DNA of 64,000 nucleotides from RGIG7450 sp045633565 (GCA_045633565.1 JAZQYO010000019.1:84944-148943), one strand, 5' to 3'. Shown: positions 34,843-43,415, counted from the stretch's first letter. A program made the numbers and translations. Notes: generated by a model from the letters alone, not told the origin.

Positions 34843-35931
34843 TTAGTTTAATTCAGGCAGGAAATCAACTGAACCTGTAAACTCAGCAATCATCTTCATT
34901 TCATCATAGGTTTTTTCATTTAACGATACGCCTTCAGATAAAACACGATTTCTTGCTTCGGCTTCTTTTTCGCCCTGAATATAAATACGGTCCTGTCCAT
35001 CTGCTTTTGCAGAATCACGGATTTCCTGAAGATATTTCGAAAGTGAGGCTTCAATAGCTTTTTTGTCGCCAAACATTCCGTAATCAAGAGCAATAAAGCA
35101 CTGAGCAATATTGGACCTGCCGGGCGTTTTGTAAATATAGTTGGAAGTTGTTCCGCCCGAAAGAATTGCAGTTGCAATTTCGCAAAGCATCGCAAATCCG
35201 TATCCTTTATATCCGGAAGTCATTTCACCTGAACCGCCAAGCGGTAAAATACCACCGCCGGTTTTATTGATAATGTTAGACAAAACTCTGTCCGGTTCAT
35301 CACTGTCGTTGCCGTTTTCATCAAGCGCCCATCCAATCGGCAAGCCATTTCCTCTTTTAACATAAACTTCAAGTTTGCCTCTCGGCACAACTGTTGTTGC
35401 AGCATCAAAAGAATATGTAACCGGGTCGGCAGGCATTGCAAAAGCAATAGGATTAGTTCCAAGCATCGCCTGTTTACCGAATGTCGGCACCATAATAGCC
35501 TCTGTATTTGTCATTGACATTCCGATGAGGCCTTGGGCTGCTGCCATTCTTGAATAATAACCTGCAACACCATAGTGGTTTGAGTTACGCACAGTTACCA
35601 TACCGAAACCGGATTTTTTAGCTTTATCTATAGCCATCTGCATTGCCTTTATGCCAAGAGTCTGACCCATAGCGTCATTACCCTCAATTACAGCCGAAAG
35701 TGGTGTTTCAAAAACAACCTCGGGCTTTGCGTCAATTTTTACCATTCCGCTTGTGATTTCCTTATGGTAACGAATCATACGCTGAATACCGTGAGATTCT
35801 ATTCCGCTGAGGTCTGCTTCGAGAAGTACCTCTGTAATCTGCTTGCTTTCATCTTCGTTAAAGCCATATCCTTTGAACGCCTCAATACAAAAGCGTTCAA
35901 CTTTTTCATAATCAATTTTATAATACTGCAT
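34843..35931 (-). CDS. Ldh2-type malate/L-lactate/ureidoglycolate dehydrogenase family protein
   Basis: NAD(P)-dependent 2-hydroxyacid (or imino-acid) oxidoreductase of the Ldh2 fold, 362 aa. I use ATG 35931 with GAGAGG upstream; the upstream extension overlaps the SDR gene. Family blocks are GIESHGIQRMIRYHKEI, the catalytic-His region VRNSNHYGVAGYYS, and KGYGFAMLCEIATAILSGG. Such proteins reduce or oxidise malate, lactate, ureidoglycolate, 2,3-diketogulonate or delta-1-piperideine-2-carboxylate. It is the last gene of the operon. Confidence 0.88.
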   Translation of the reverse strand: MQYYKIDYEKVERFCIEAFKGYGFNEDESKQITEVLLEADLSGIESHGIQRMIRYHKEITSGMVKIDAKPEVVFETPLSAVIEGNDAMGQTLGIKAMQMAIDKAKKSGFGMVTVRNSNHYGVAGYYSRMAAAQGLIGMSMTNTEAIMVPTFGKQAMLGTNPIAFAMPADPVTYSFDAATTVVPRGKLEVYVKRGNGLPIGWALDENGNDSDEPDRVLSNIINKTGGGILPLGGSGEMTSGYKGYGFAMLCEIATAILSGGTTSNYIYKTPGRSNIAQCFIALDYGMFGDKKAIEASLSKYLQEIRDSAKADGQDRIYIQGEKEAEARNRVLSEGVSLNEKTYDEMKMIAEFTGSVDFLPELN

Positions 35932-35956
35932 AATAAAATACCTCTCTATAAAATCA

Positions 35957-36775
35957 TTATACACCCCAGTAAGATGAGAAACCACCGTCAACCGGTAAAA
36001 CAGCACCATTTACAAAGGATGCAGCTTCCGAGCAAAGGAACATAACCGGTCCTGCCATTTCCTCAGGCTCACCATAACGTCCCATCGGTGTTTTTGCAAG
36101 CACACGCTGACCACGGTCTGTTGCTGAACCGTCCTCATTAGTTAAAAGGTATCTGTTCTGGTTTGTAAGTAAAAATCCGGGAGCAATTGCATTTACTCTT
36201 ATGTTATTGCTGTAATTCTGATTAAAGTGAGTTGACATCCATTCGGTAAAGTTTGCAACCGCAGCCTTTGCACCACAATAAGCAACTGTATTGGTAAGAG
36301 GATGATAACTTGACATGGATGCAATGTTTATGATATTTCCGCTTTTCTGTTTCGCCATAACTTCACCAAACACCATTGTTGTAAGCACAGCACCTGTTAC
36401 ATTCAAATCAAAAACCCATTTAAATGCATCAAGGTCAAGATGGAAGAAATCGCTGTCTTTAGTAACGGTTGCCTGAGGTTTATTACCACCTGCACCATTT
36501 ACAAGAATATCAATTTTACCATACTTTTCCAAAACCTTCTCTCTTGCAGCCTCAAGGCTTGTCCGGTCAAGTACATCTGCTTTTACCGCAATCGCATCTC
36601 CACCCGATGCTAAAATTTCATCAGTAATTTTTTCAGCACTTTCCAAAAATAAATCAAGCAGAGCAACTTTTACGCCTTTTTTTGCCATTTCTTTTGCAAG
36701 TGTTCCACAGATTATTCCGCCTGCGCCTGTTATAACAGCCACCTGTCCGGAAATATCAAAATTAACAGAATACAT
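35957..36775 (-). CDS. SDR oxidoreductase, D-mannonate oxidoreductase-like
   Basis: Short-chain dehydrogenase, 272 aa. The nucleotide site is VITGAGGIICG, NGAGG follows, and the catalytic Ser and Tyr-Lys are in IASMSSY and AYCGAKAA. The blocks FFHLDLDAFKWVFDLN, APGFLLTNQNR and TPMGRYGEPEE closely follow the Bacillota SDR family annotated as mannonate/fructuronate oxidoreductase. The substrate is therefore probably a sugar acid or keto-sugar acid, but this is by similarity. It lies 18 bp after the large flavoprotein gene and 25 bp before the Ldh2 gene. Confidence 0.88.
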   Translation of the reverse strand: MYSVNFDISGQVAVITGAGGIICGTLAKEMAKKGVKVALLDLFLESAEKITDEILASGGDAIAVKADVLDRTSLEAAREKVLEKYGKIDILVNGAGGNKPQATVTKDSDFFHLDLDAFKWVFDLNVTGAVLTTMVFGEVMAKQKSGNIINIASMSSYHPLTNTVAYCGAKAAVANFTEWMSTHFNQNYSNNIRVNAIAPGFLLTNQNRYLLTNEDGSATDRGQRVLAKTPMGRYGEPEEMAGPVMFLCSEAASFVNGAVLPVDGGFSSYWGV

Positions 36776-36793
36776 ATTTTTATCCTCCTCTGA

Positions 36794-39358
36794 TTATACG
36801 GTATAACCTAAGTTTACCATTTCAATATTGCCATTAGGACAACGGTTGAAACACATACCGCAAGCCACACAATCTTCTTTACGGATGCTTAGCTTGTCTG
36901 CATCAATAATTTCGGGTGCAAAATCAGTACAAATAGTTTTACATAACTGACAGCCCTCTCCACATCCACAGTTAAGACAACGCATTGCTTCCTTTTGCGC
37001 CTCTTCTTCGGTCATAACACGTTCGGAAATTTCAAAGCCTTTTGCCCCATCATTAAGATTTAGCACGTTGTTATCCTTTTTGAGATATCCTGTTCTCTGA
37101 CGAACAATTTCGGGATTAACTGTTTTGGTCGCCAAAACGCCCTCAAGTGTTGCTTTATCTCCCCTGATGTCGCTATCAATTACCGCAGCAGCGTTTTTAC
37201 CTGCTGCAATAGCTGTAATAACATTAGCTGAACGAACTGCATTTCCACCTGCATAAACGCCTTCAATACTTGTTCGTGCATTGGTAATTTTAATAAAACC
37301 GTTTTTGGTTTCAATGTTTCCGAGAGCTTCAGTATCAGCTTCATATTCATTTGAAAGAATAACCTGTTCGCACGGCAGAGTGAAAATCACTCCATTACGG
37401 TTTAATTCGGCTGAGGTCTCTGATATTTTTGTTATATCTACATTGTCTATTAAAACAATACCCTCTTTTTCAGCCATTAAAAGTGTTTCTTTGTCAAAAC
37501 AGCTTTTTCCGTAATTAGCTGTCCACACAAGGGTAACTTGTTTTGCACCAAGTTTTTTCGCAGTTCTTGCAGAGTCCATAGCAGCAAAACCTTTACCTGC
37601 AACCAAAACACTTTCTTTAATTTCAGGAATATTTCCCATTGAAACATTCTTCAAAAACTCAACAGCATCCAGAGCTTTATCTGCACCGGGAATCATAGCC
37701 GGTTTTTTTCTGTTGCAGCCAATTGCTGAAAATACTACTTCATAACCTGAACTTTTCAAGCTTTCAAAAGTTATGTCTTTTCCTAATTCCATACCAAATT
37801 CAAATCCAACACCATTTTCTTCAAGTGTTTGAATTTCTTTATTAAGTACGTCTTTGTTCAAAGCATAATCAGGAATACCAAATCTCATCAGGCCGCCCGC
37901 TTTGGCTTCTTTTTCAAAAATGGTAACAGAATATCCGGCTTTTTTAAGTTCCGATGCACACGCAAGGCCCGCAGGACCTGCACCAACAACCGCAACTTTA
38001 TGACCATTAGGTTCAGCAGTAGCCCAGGCAGGAGTCCATCCCTTTTCCTTTCCGTATTCAAGGATAAATCTCTTAAGCTGACGAATTTTAACAGGTGAAT
38101 CATATCCGCCTCTTATACAAGCATCCTCGCAAGGATGATTGCATACAAAAGCACAGATATTCTGCAGAGGATTTTTACCTGTTATAAGGTCATAGGCCTC
38201 TTTATATTCACCTTTTGCAATCTTTTGAATATAAGCTTGTGTCGGCACATGGTGCGGACATGCACTCTTACAAGGTGCAGAAAGGTTGGGTTCTTTAATC
38301 TTTGCGTGTCCTGCAAAAATAGTTACATCGTTAGCTGTTTTAACTTCAGGCACTATCAGTCCACGCATCTGAGATAAATCGGAGTATCCGTGTTCCTGCA
38401 TATATTTATCAAGACCTTCAATCATAGGTCTGCAGATATCATATCCGGAAATAAGTGTTTCAGCACAAACTCCAAGCAAAGTGCCTCCACATAAAATCAT
38501 CTCAACCGCATCACGCCAGTCAGTAATTCCGCCGGCTGCCATAATAGGCGCATCTAGACCACAAACTTTACGAATTTCATAAGTATCACGCTGAGCAAGT
38601 GGTTTTAACCATTTACCACAGTGACAACCCATGGATATTTCCTTTTGGAGATGATAAAAAGCTTTAGCAGGGTCGTCAATATCAATCGGCGGCATACCAA
38701 GACGGTTTCCTGTTCCGCCAACTGCATCCACGCCAGCTTCATAAAGAGCCTTTGCTACCTTTGCAATCTGACCGCCTTCAGGTGTTAATTTTACAAACAA
38801 AGGTATTGATATTGCTTTTTTTACAGCACCGGCAATTTCAGCCGCAACTTCGGCCTGCTGACCCATGCTTGCGCCTGTCTGTTTTTTTGCAGAGCTGCTT
38901 CCACCGCTGGTCATTTCAACGTTGTAGCTCATGTTCGGGCAACACATATTAAGCTCAATTATGTCGGCGCCTGCCTCTTCAAATTTCTTTGCCATGTTTA
39001 CCCAGCCGTCAACACCTGCATCACCGGCATAAGTGATGTTTGCCATAAGCTTTAAATCATGAAGTAAGGGCTTGGCATCTCTTATCAGTTTAAGTCCTTC
39101 TTCGAATGTAAGTCGTTTTTCTGCAGTAAACGCCAGGGCATCTCTGTCTTTAAAAAGCGAATAGCGAGGTTTGCGGTTAATATACGGCGCAGGGTCTATA
39201 CTTAATTTTATAGATGCAGCTGCCCAACCGGTTTCTTCAATTCTCACAAGTTGTTTGACAGATTTTGTTGTAGGTCCTGATGCTACGAAAAAGGGGTTTT
39301 TAAATGTAACTCCGCCAATAGTAACAGGAATCCTTATGTCTTTAAATTCATTTTTCAT
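36794..39358 (-). CDS. Fused flavin/Fe-S oxidoreductase: DHOD/PreA-like + PreT/GltD-like + ferredoxin
   Basis: Multidomain redox enzyme, 854 aa. Residues about 5-310 form an FMN barrel like PreA/dihydroorotate dehydrogenase (GVTFKNPFFVASGP, IELNMCCPNMS, AVGGTGNR, AAGGITDWRDA). Residues about 355-430 carry Cys-rich Fe-S motifs (CKSACPHHVPTQ, CAFVCNHPCEDACIRGG). An FAD domain begins AVVGAGPAGLACA, and the NAD-binding half contains VLVAGKGFAAMDSAR. The C-terminus has CLNCGCGEGCQLCKTIC and CVACGMCFNRCP. The parts match dihydropyrimidine dehydrogenase but in permuted order. The catalytic loop after NMSYN has Ser/Gly and no Cys, so it is probably not a true pyrimidine dehydrogenase. Start chosen at ATG 39358. 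Confidence 0.85.
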   Translation of the reverse strand: MKNEFKDIRIPVTIGGVTFKNPFFVASGPTTKSVKQLVRIEETGWAAASIKLSIDPAPYINRKPRYSLFKDRDALAFTAEKRLTFEEGLKLIRDAKPLLHDLKLMANITYAGDAGVDGWVNMAKKFEEAGADIIELNMCCPNMSYNVEMTSGGSSSAKKQTGASMGQQAEVAAEIAGAVKKAISIPLFVKLTPEGGQIAKVAKALYEAGVDAVGGTGNRLGMPPIDIDDPAKAFYHLQKEISMGCHCGKWLKPLAQRDTYEIRKVCGLDAPIMAAGGITDWRDAVEMILCGGTLLGVCAETLISGYDICRPMIEGLDKYMQEHGYSDLSQMRGLIVPEVKTANDVTIFAGHAKIKEPNLSAPCKSACPHHVPTQAYIQKIAKGEYKEAYDLITGKNPLQNICAFVCNHPCEDACIRGGYDSPVKIRQLKRFILEYGKEKGWTPAWATAEPNGHKVAVVGAGPAGLACASELKKAGYSVTIFEKEAKAGGLMRFGIPDYALNKDVLNKEIQTLEENGVGFEFGMELGKDITFESLKSSGYEVVFSAIGCNRKKPAMIPGADKALDAVEFLKNVSMGNIPEIKESVLVAGKGFAAMDSARTAKKLGAKQVTLVWTANYGKSCFDKETLLMAEKEGIVLIDNVDITKISETSAELNRNGVIFTLPCEQVILSNEYEADTEALGNIETKNGFIKITNARTSIEGVYAGGNAVRSANVITAIAAGKNAAAVIDSDIRGDKATLEGVLATKTVNPEIVRQRTGYLKKDNNVLNLNDGAKGFEISERVMTEEEAQKEAMRCLNCGCGEGCQLCKTICTDFAPEIIDADKLSIRKEDCVACGMCFNRCPNGNIEMVNLGYTV

Positions 39359-39371
39359 TGATAACACATTC

Positions 39372-40433
39372 CTATTTTGAATTTTTTATATTAACTCCAT
39401 CACCGGCAGCTTTGTAAATCAGGTTAATAACTCTTAAAGTTTCATAACCGTCTATACCTCTTAAGCCTACCTGTGCATCTTTTCCTGCAAGTGCGCAGTC
39501 AACAAAATGATTTATCTCTCCGCAGTAACCAAGAGAATATTTTTCATCAACCGCAACATTTGACCAACCTGTAGTAACCTCAGCCTTTTCAATTGTGTAA
39601 TCAAGACCCGGAATTGAAAAGACTTTTACGGGACCGGAGAAAGATAAATCAACATGAATAGTTCCTTTTTCACAGTAAACATCAAGAATATCTTCCATAC
39701 CGCCTACAGTAACATAGTTTGCTTCAAGTGTAGCGTATGTACCGTCAGCAAAGCGCATAAATGCACCTGCCCAGTCCTCACCTTCCATCTTCTGATGAAG
39801 AATGTTGTTTTCTCCTCCACCTGATGTCATAGCAGAAATCTCAGACCATTTATTATCTTTCATTGCAAGCATAAAAGCTACGGGGTGAACACCTAAATGC
39901 ACCATACATCCGCCACCGCAGTATTTAATTGTCTGCGCAAAAGGACTATGCGAACCGCTGTGACATTCTCTTGCACGAACATAAAGCATTTTACCGAGTT
40001 GACCACTTTCAATTATTGAAATCGCCTTTCTGAAAGCAGGTGCAAAGAGCCAGTCCTCTGCATAATAGATATGTTTGCCGAGCTTTTCTGCTGTGTTTAC
40101 CATATCTTCTGCATCCTCAACGGTTGTTGCAAGAGGTTTTTCACATATAATATCTCTGCCTGCGTTCATTGCCTTTATTGCAACATCGTGATGCAAAAAG
40201 TTTGGCATACAGATGTCAACAAGGTCACAATCGCAATTGTTAATAGCAGTATCAATATCATCATAGGCTTCATAGTCTTTAAAACCATATCTGTCTGCTA
40301 ATTTTTTTATGGCATCCGTGTTTTTATCACATATACCAACAATGTCCACCTTATCTAAAATTCTGCTATACCCATCCGAATGCAAATCTGCAGAAAAGGC
40401 AGCACCAATTATAAGCACTCTTAATTTTTTCAT
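39372..40433 (-). CDS. Gfo/Idh/MocA family oxidoreductase
   Basis: NAD(P)-dependent sugar or inositol dehydrogenase-like protein, 353 aa. The N-terminal Rossmann domain begins KLRVLIIGAAFSADLHSDG, a degenerate GxGxxG. The signature CEKPLATTVEDAEDM contains the catalytic Lys, and the C-terminal alpha/beta domain has GGGCMVHLGVHPVAFML with the usual His. Substrates in the family are sugars, sugar acids, inositols and glycoside epimers. It lies 21 bp after the creatininase-family gene and 13 bp before the flavoprotein gene. Confidence 0.9.
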   Translation of the reverse strand: MKKLRVLIIGAAFSADLHSDGYSRILDKVDIVGICDKNTDAIKKLADRYGFKDYEAYDDIDTAINNCDCDLVDICMPNFLHHDVAIKAMNAGRDIICEKPLATTVEDAEDMVNTAEKLGKHIYYAEDWLFAPAFRKAISIIESGQLGKMLYVRARECHSGSHSPFAQTIKYCGGGCMVHLGVHPVAFMLAMKDNKWSEISAMTSGGGENNILHQKMEGEDWAGAFMRFADGTYATLEANYVTVGGMEDILDVYCEKGTIHVDLSFSGPVKVFSIPGLDYTIEKAEVTTGWSNVAVDEKYSLGYCGEINHFVDCALAGKDAQVGLRGIDGYETLRVINLIYKAAGDGVNIKNSK

Positions 40434-40454
40434 ACTGTTTTCTCCTTTATTAAG

Positions 40455-41186
40455 TTAAAATTCGCTATAACCGAATTTTTCTTTATTTGTCATATAATCA
40501 AAAGCTCTGCCGAATTCTTCTACCGCAAGCCTTGTATATTCTTCAAGAAAACGCTCACCTTTTTCTGCAGTAGCTCTTGTGGGTTCACCCCACACGCCAT
40601 CAGGACACGCGCGGAAAATACTACCATAATTCAGGTAGGGTCTTGGAACATCGGGAACAAAATCTACCGCCTTGTCCATGTGCACAGTCTCAGGTGCAAT
40701 GGCAAGCATCTGAGAAGTTTCTGACTCATCAGCATGAAGTCCCGGTGTTTCAAGTATACCTTCTATCGCAAGGATATCTGACGAAACAATTGCAACCTGC
40801 AAATCCGGTTGAAATTTAGCATTTAAATCTCTTACAAGAGGGGTGGTGATAAAAATCCCACCATGAGTTGTTATAATTCCAACACGTTTGAAGCCCTGCA
40901 ACTTAAGGCTCATAATAATATCGTGCATCATTTGGTAAAAGGTTGTCGGCTCCATCCACACTGTTCCCTTTTTACCCATGTGCTCACGACAAGTTGAAAC
41001 CGGAAGTGCGGGAAGCAAAAATGCATCCATTTTTTCTGCTACACGTCTGCCAACTTCTGTTGCTATAGCCCAGTCAGTCATTATCGGAAGATGAGGGCCA
41101 TGTTGTTCAATCGAACCGACAGGTATTATTGCAAGCTCCGGATCAAGCGCACAAATTTCGTCAGCAGTCATTTTGAACATTTCCAT
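40455..41186 (-). CDS. Creatininase-family metal-dependent hydrolase
   Basis: Cytosolic metal hydrolase, 243 aa, of the creatininase/MftE/ArfB family. Metal-binding motifs are clear: PVGSIEQHGPHLPIMTDW (Glu, His, Asp), ITTHGG and LHADESETSQML. Family members open cyclic amides (creatinine), deformylate FAPy nucleotides or trim the mycofactocin precursor. No mycofactocin or riboflavin genes are nearby. In this operon an amide or lactam of a sugar derivative is a plausible substrate, by context only. It starts 18 bp after the nagB-like gene. Confidence 0.9.
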   Translation of the reverse strand: MEMFKMTADEICALDPELAIIPVGSIEQHGPHLPIMTDWAIATEVGRRVAEKMDAFLLPALPVSTCREHMGKKGTVWMEPTTFYQMMHDIIMSLKLQGFKRVGIITTHGGIFITTPLVRDLNAKFQPDLQVAIVSSDILAIEGILETPGLHADESETSQMLAIAPETVHMDKAVDFVPDVPRPYLNYGSIFRACPDGVWGEPTRATAEKGERFLEEYTRLAVEEFGRAFDYMTNKEKFGYSEF

Positions 41187-41203
41187 ATTTTTTACCTCTC
41201 AGC

Positions 41204-41962
41204 TCAGATTATTTTTGAGGCACTGTCCTTATCAAGGTAAAGGACTGCATCATCATGTTTTCTTAAAATACTTGCAGGACAAGCTGTTGTAACAGGACCT
41301 AAAAGAGCATTGTATACTGCATTAGCTTTACGGATTGTAGGAACAACGCAGATTGCGTGAGGAACTGACATTATAAAAGACATAGTAAGCGACATTGCCT
41401 GTTTGGGAACATCATTTAAAGTTGCAAAGCATCCGTCATTTACCTGTTGCTGACGGCAAACATCGTCAAGCTCAACAACTTTAATCATTTTGGGGTCTTC
41501 AAAATCAGCAACCGCAGGGTCATTGAATGCAAGATGTCCGTTCTCGCCGATTCCCAAAAAGATTAAATCAATCGGATAATCTTTCAGTAATTTCGCATAT
41601 TCATTACATTTTTCTTCAGCTTTATCAGCTTCACAAAGAAGGTAATGTTTTTCTTTAAAATTCACTTTGTCAAAAATTGCACGGTTTAAAAAATTACCAA
41701 ACCCTGCCGGCTCTTTATCGTCAATACCTATGTACTCATCCTGATGAAAAGCTCTTACCTTGCTCCAGTCAATGTCCTGTTTTAAAAGATTTAAAAGCAA
41801 ATCATCCTGAGAAGGTGCTGCAGCAAATACAACATTTGCCACTCCATTTTCAGCAATTGCTGCATTGATAATCTTTGCAGCATCTATTGCAGCGTCAATT
41901 CCCATTTCTTCCCTTGTTTCAAAAATTTTAACCGGAAGTTTTTCAACTTTTTTTGTTTGCAT
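41204..41962 (-). CDS. Glucosamine-6-phosphate deaminase-like (NagB/RpiA fold)
   Basis: Aldose-ketose isomerase/deaminase of the NagB family, 252 aa. Active-site blocks are FHQDEYIGI (general-base Asp region) and GIGENGHLAFNDP (His-containing ring-opening site). Canonical NagB has FNEP; this protein has FNDP, a Glu-to-Asp change at the residue that supports the catalytic His. KQAMSLTMSFIMSV is the usual later helix. It is the first gene of the operon, preceded by GGAG, a dyad operator candidate and a promoter. The substrate is probably an aminosugar phosphate, but the variant motif and neighbours make GlcN-6-P uncertain. Confidence 0.85.
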   Translation of the reverse strand: MQTKKVEKLPVKIFETREEMGIDAAIDAAKIINAAIAENGVANVVFAAAPSQDDLLLNLLKQDIDWSKVRAFHQDEYIGIDDKEPAGFGNFLNRAIFDKVNFKEKHYLLCEADKAEEKCNEYAKLLKDYPIDLIFLGIGENGHLAFNDPAVADFEDPKMIKVVELDDVCRQQQVNDGCFATLNDVPKQAMSLTMSFIMSVPHAICVVPTIRKANAVYNALLGPVTTACPASILRKHDDAVLYLDKDSASKII

Positions 41963-41990
41963 GTAAATCGTCTCCTTGTAAAAGTATTAA

Positions 41991-42005
41991 TTGGTCAAGG
42001 ACCAA
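41991..42005. promoter_or_regulatory. Dyad operator candidate upstream of the nagB-like operon
   Basis: TTGGTC (41991-41996), AAG, GACCAA (42000-42005). It lies just downstream of the -10 box in the 5' leader. GntR-family sites such as the NagR/DasR dyads have the same TGGTC..GACCA half-sites, though with a shorter centre. No regulator gene is in the operon. Confidence 0.6.
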
Positions 42006-42026
42006 AAATTTATTATATAATATATT

Positions 42027-42055
42027 ATTTTATTTTAAATAAAATAAAAAGTCAA
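42027..42055 (-). promoter_or_regulatory. Promoter of the nagB-like operon
   Basis: Minus strand TTGACT (42050-42055), a 17-nt spacer, and TAAAAT (42027-42032). Confidence 0.75.
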
Positions 42056-42071
42056 TAACAATTTTCTGATA

Positions 42072-43016
42072 TTAAAATAATCCGAGAAAGCTTAGTGCAA
42101 AAACCCACAGGAATAATGTTATAAGACAAAATGCTGAGGATGTTGCAATTACCTGAACCGCAAGAGTTTCATCACCGTCCATTTGTTGCGTCATAGCAAA
42201 TGATGAAACTGCAATTGGCGATGCAAATATTACAAGCAAGCACGCAAGCGCTTCACCCGAAAATCCAAGCCATACTGCAAAAGGAATTATAATAAGCGGA
42301 ACAACAATGAGTCTTGTGGTTACAACTATTAAATTTTCTCTTAAGCATCCTTTTATATCCGAAAACTCAAAACTTGCTCCCAACACAACAATTGAAAGCG
42401 GTGTTGCTATTGAAGCTATATCTTTTACCGACTTTTCTATTACCGATGGAATTTTAATGTCTAAAGCAAACACAATAATGCCTGTAAGACAACCTATTAT
42501 CAAAGGGTTTGTTATTATCCCCTTCAAAAAGGTCAATATTTCAAGTTTATGGTTTCCTTCTCTGAACCGCTCAAGTGCAATTACAGCTAAAATATTAAAA
42601 ACAGGAATTACAACAACAACCATCAAAGATGCAAGGCCGCTTGTTTTATTTCCGCAGATATAATTAACAAGAGGAATTCCAAGAATCGCATAATTGGCAC
42701 GAAAAAACCCTTGCAGCATTACGCCACGCTTTTTATTATCCTTAGTTAAGAGTATAACAGCAAAATATCCTGAAATAAAAACAAAAAGTACTCCGATAAC
42801 AACAAAGGTAATCAGCTTTAAATTAAATACATCGGGCGTCTTTATGCTGTATATATTATGAAATAAAAGCACAGGAAGAAAAACCTTGAAAACCAGTCTG
42901 TTAATCACACTAAAACTTTTCTTGTCTGCGAGTTTTACTTTTTTAATTAAGTATCCTACAAGCATAAGAATAAATATTGGTGTAATCGCCTCAAAAGATA
43001 ATTTTATACTTTCCAT
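42072..43016 (-). CDS. AEC family transporter (auxin efflux carrier/malate permease type)
   Basis: Membrane carrier of 314 aa with about 10 hydrophobic helices arranged as two five-helix halves, as in the AEC/bile-acid-transporter fold. FEAITPIFILMLVGYLIKK and FRANYAILGIPLV are typical of the family, and the C-terminal half has the conserved ASPIAVSSFAMTQQMDGD. Characterised bacterial relatives carry malate, malonate or other carboxylates. AGG lies about 9 nt before the ATG. It is in line with the nagB-like operon, which has its own promoter 10 bp away, so a functional link is possible but not shown. Confidence 0.88.
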   Translation of the reverse strand: MESIKLSFEAITPIFILMLVGYLIKKVKLADKKSFSVINRLVFKVFLPVLLFHNIYSIKTPDVFNLKLITFVVIGVLFVFISGYFAVILLTKDNKKRGVMLQGFFRANYAILGIPLVNYICGNKTSGLASLMVVVVIPVFNILAVIALERFREGNHKLEILTFLKGIITNPLIIGCLTGIIVFALDIKIPSVIEKSVKDIASIATPLSIVVLGASFEFSDIKGCLRENLIVVTTRLIVVPLIIIPFAVWLGFSGEALACLLVIFASPIAVSSFAMTQQMDGDETLAVQVIATSSAFCLITLFLWVFALSFLGLF

Positions 43017-43169
43017 TATTAAGTACCTGCCTGTTTTTTTAAAAATTATAAAACACTACTATGTTCACACAAAAATAACAATAAAATCAAACAAAATAAT
43101 ATATTTAAATTATATATCAACGCCGAATTATTGTCAAACTTTTTGAAATACTAATTTTGAGGTGATAAT

Positions 43170-43415
43170 ATGGAGGATAAGGTTTTTGTAGGGATAGGAA
43201 AAAACCCCGATCCCGGAGGACTTGATATGCCAATAGGTTTTGGAATGGAGTTATATCAGAACTCGGCTGCTCTTCACTGTTTTGCGGCTCTTTCGCAATC
43301 TGAAAGAAACGATATTATAACTTACATTGAAAGTTCAGAAACAGGCGAAGAAGCCAAAAATCGAATAAACACAGCTGTGCAAAATTTAAACAAAAGAAAT
43401 CCTAAGTTTTTTTAA
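43170..43415 (+). CDS. Small conserved-type protein, 81 aa, function unknown
   Basis: A strong GAGGTGATAAT ribosome binding region precedes the ATG. The protein has no membrane segment. Its C-terminal half (LSQSERNDIITYIESSETGE, then AKNRINTAVQNL) resembles the helical repeat that ends YdeI-type proteins, where a Ser/Arg-rich loop precedes two helices. The first 35 residues are Gly/Pro/Asp-rich and hold FGMELYQN. I cannot assign a role. It precedes the symporter gene by about 58 bp. Confidence 0.7.
   Translation: MEDKVFVGIGKNPDPGGLDMPIGFGMELYQNSAALHCFAALSQSERNDIITYIESSETGEEAKNRINTAVQNLNKRNPKFF

Noticed and set aside
36794..39358. Annotation as dihydropyrimidine dehydrogenase or PreA
   Set aside because: Domains are permuted and the catalytic Cys loop has none. 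No dihydropyrimidinase or beta-ureidopropionase gene is adjacent.
40455..41186. Creatininase-family gene as mycofactocin MftE or riboflavin-pathway ArfB
   Set aside because: None of the companion genes (mftA-C, rib genes) is present, and the neighbours point to sugar-acid metabolism.
43017..43169. Promoter for the AEC carrier gene on the minus strand (TTGTGT, 16 nt, TATAAT)
   Set aside because: The -35 box is weak and the region is AT-rich enough for chance matches.
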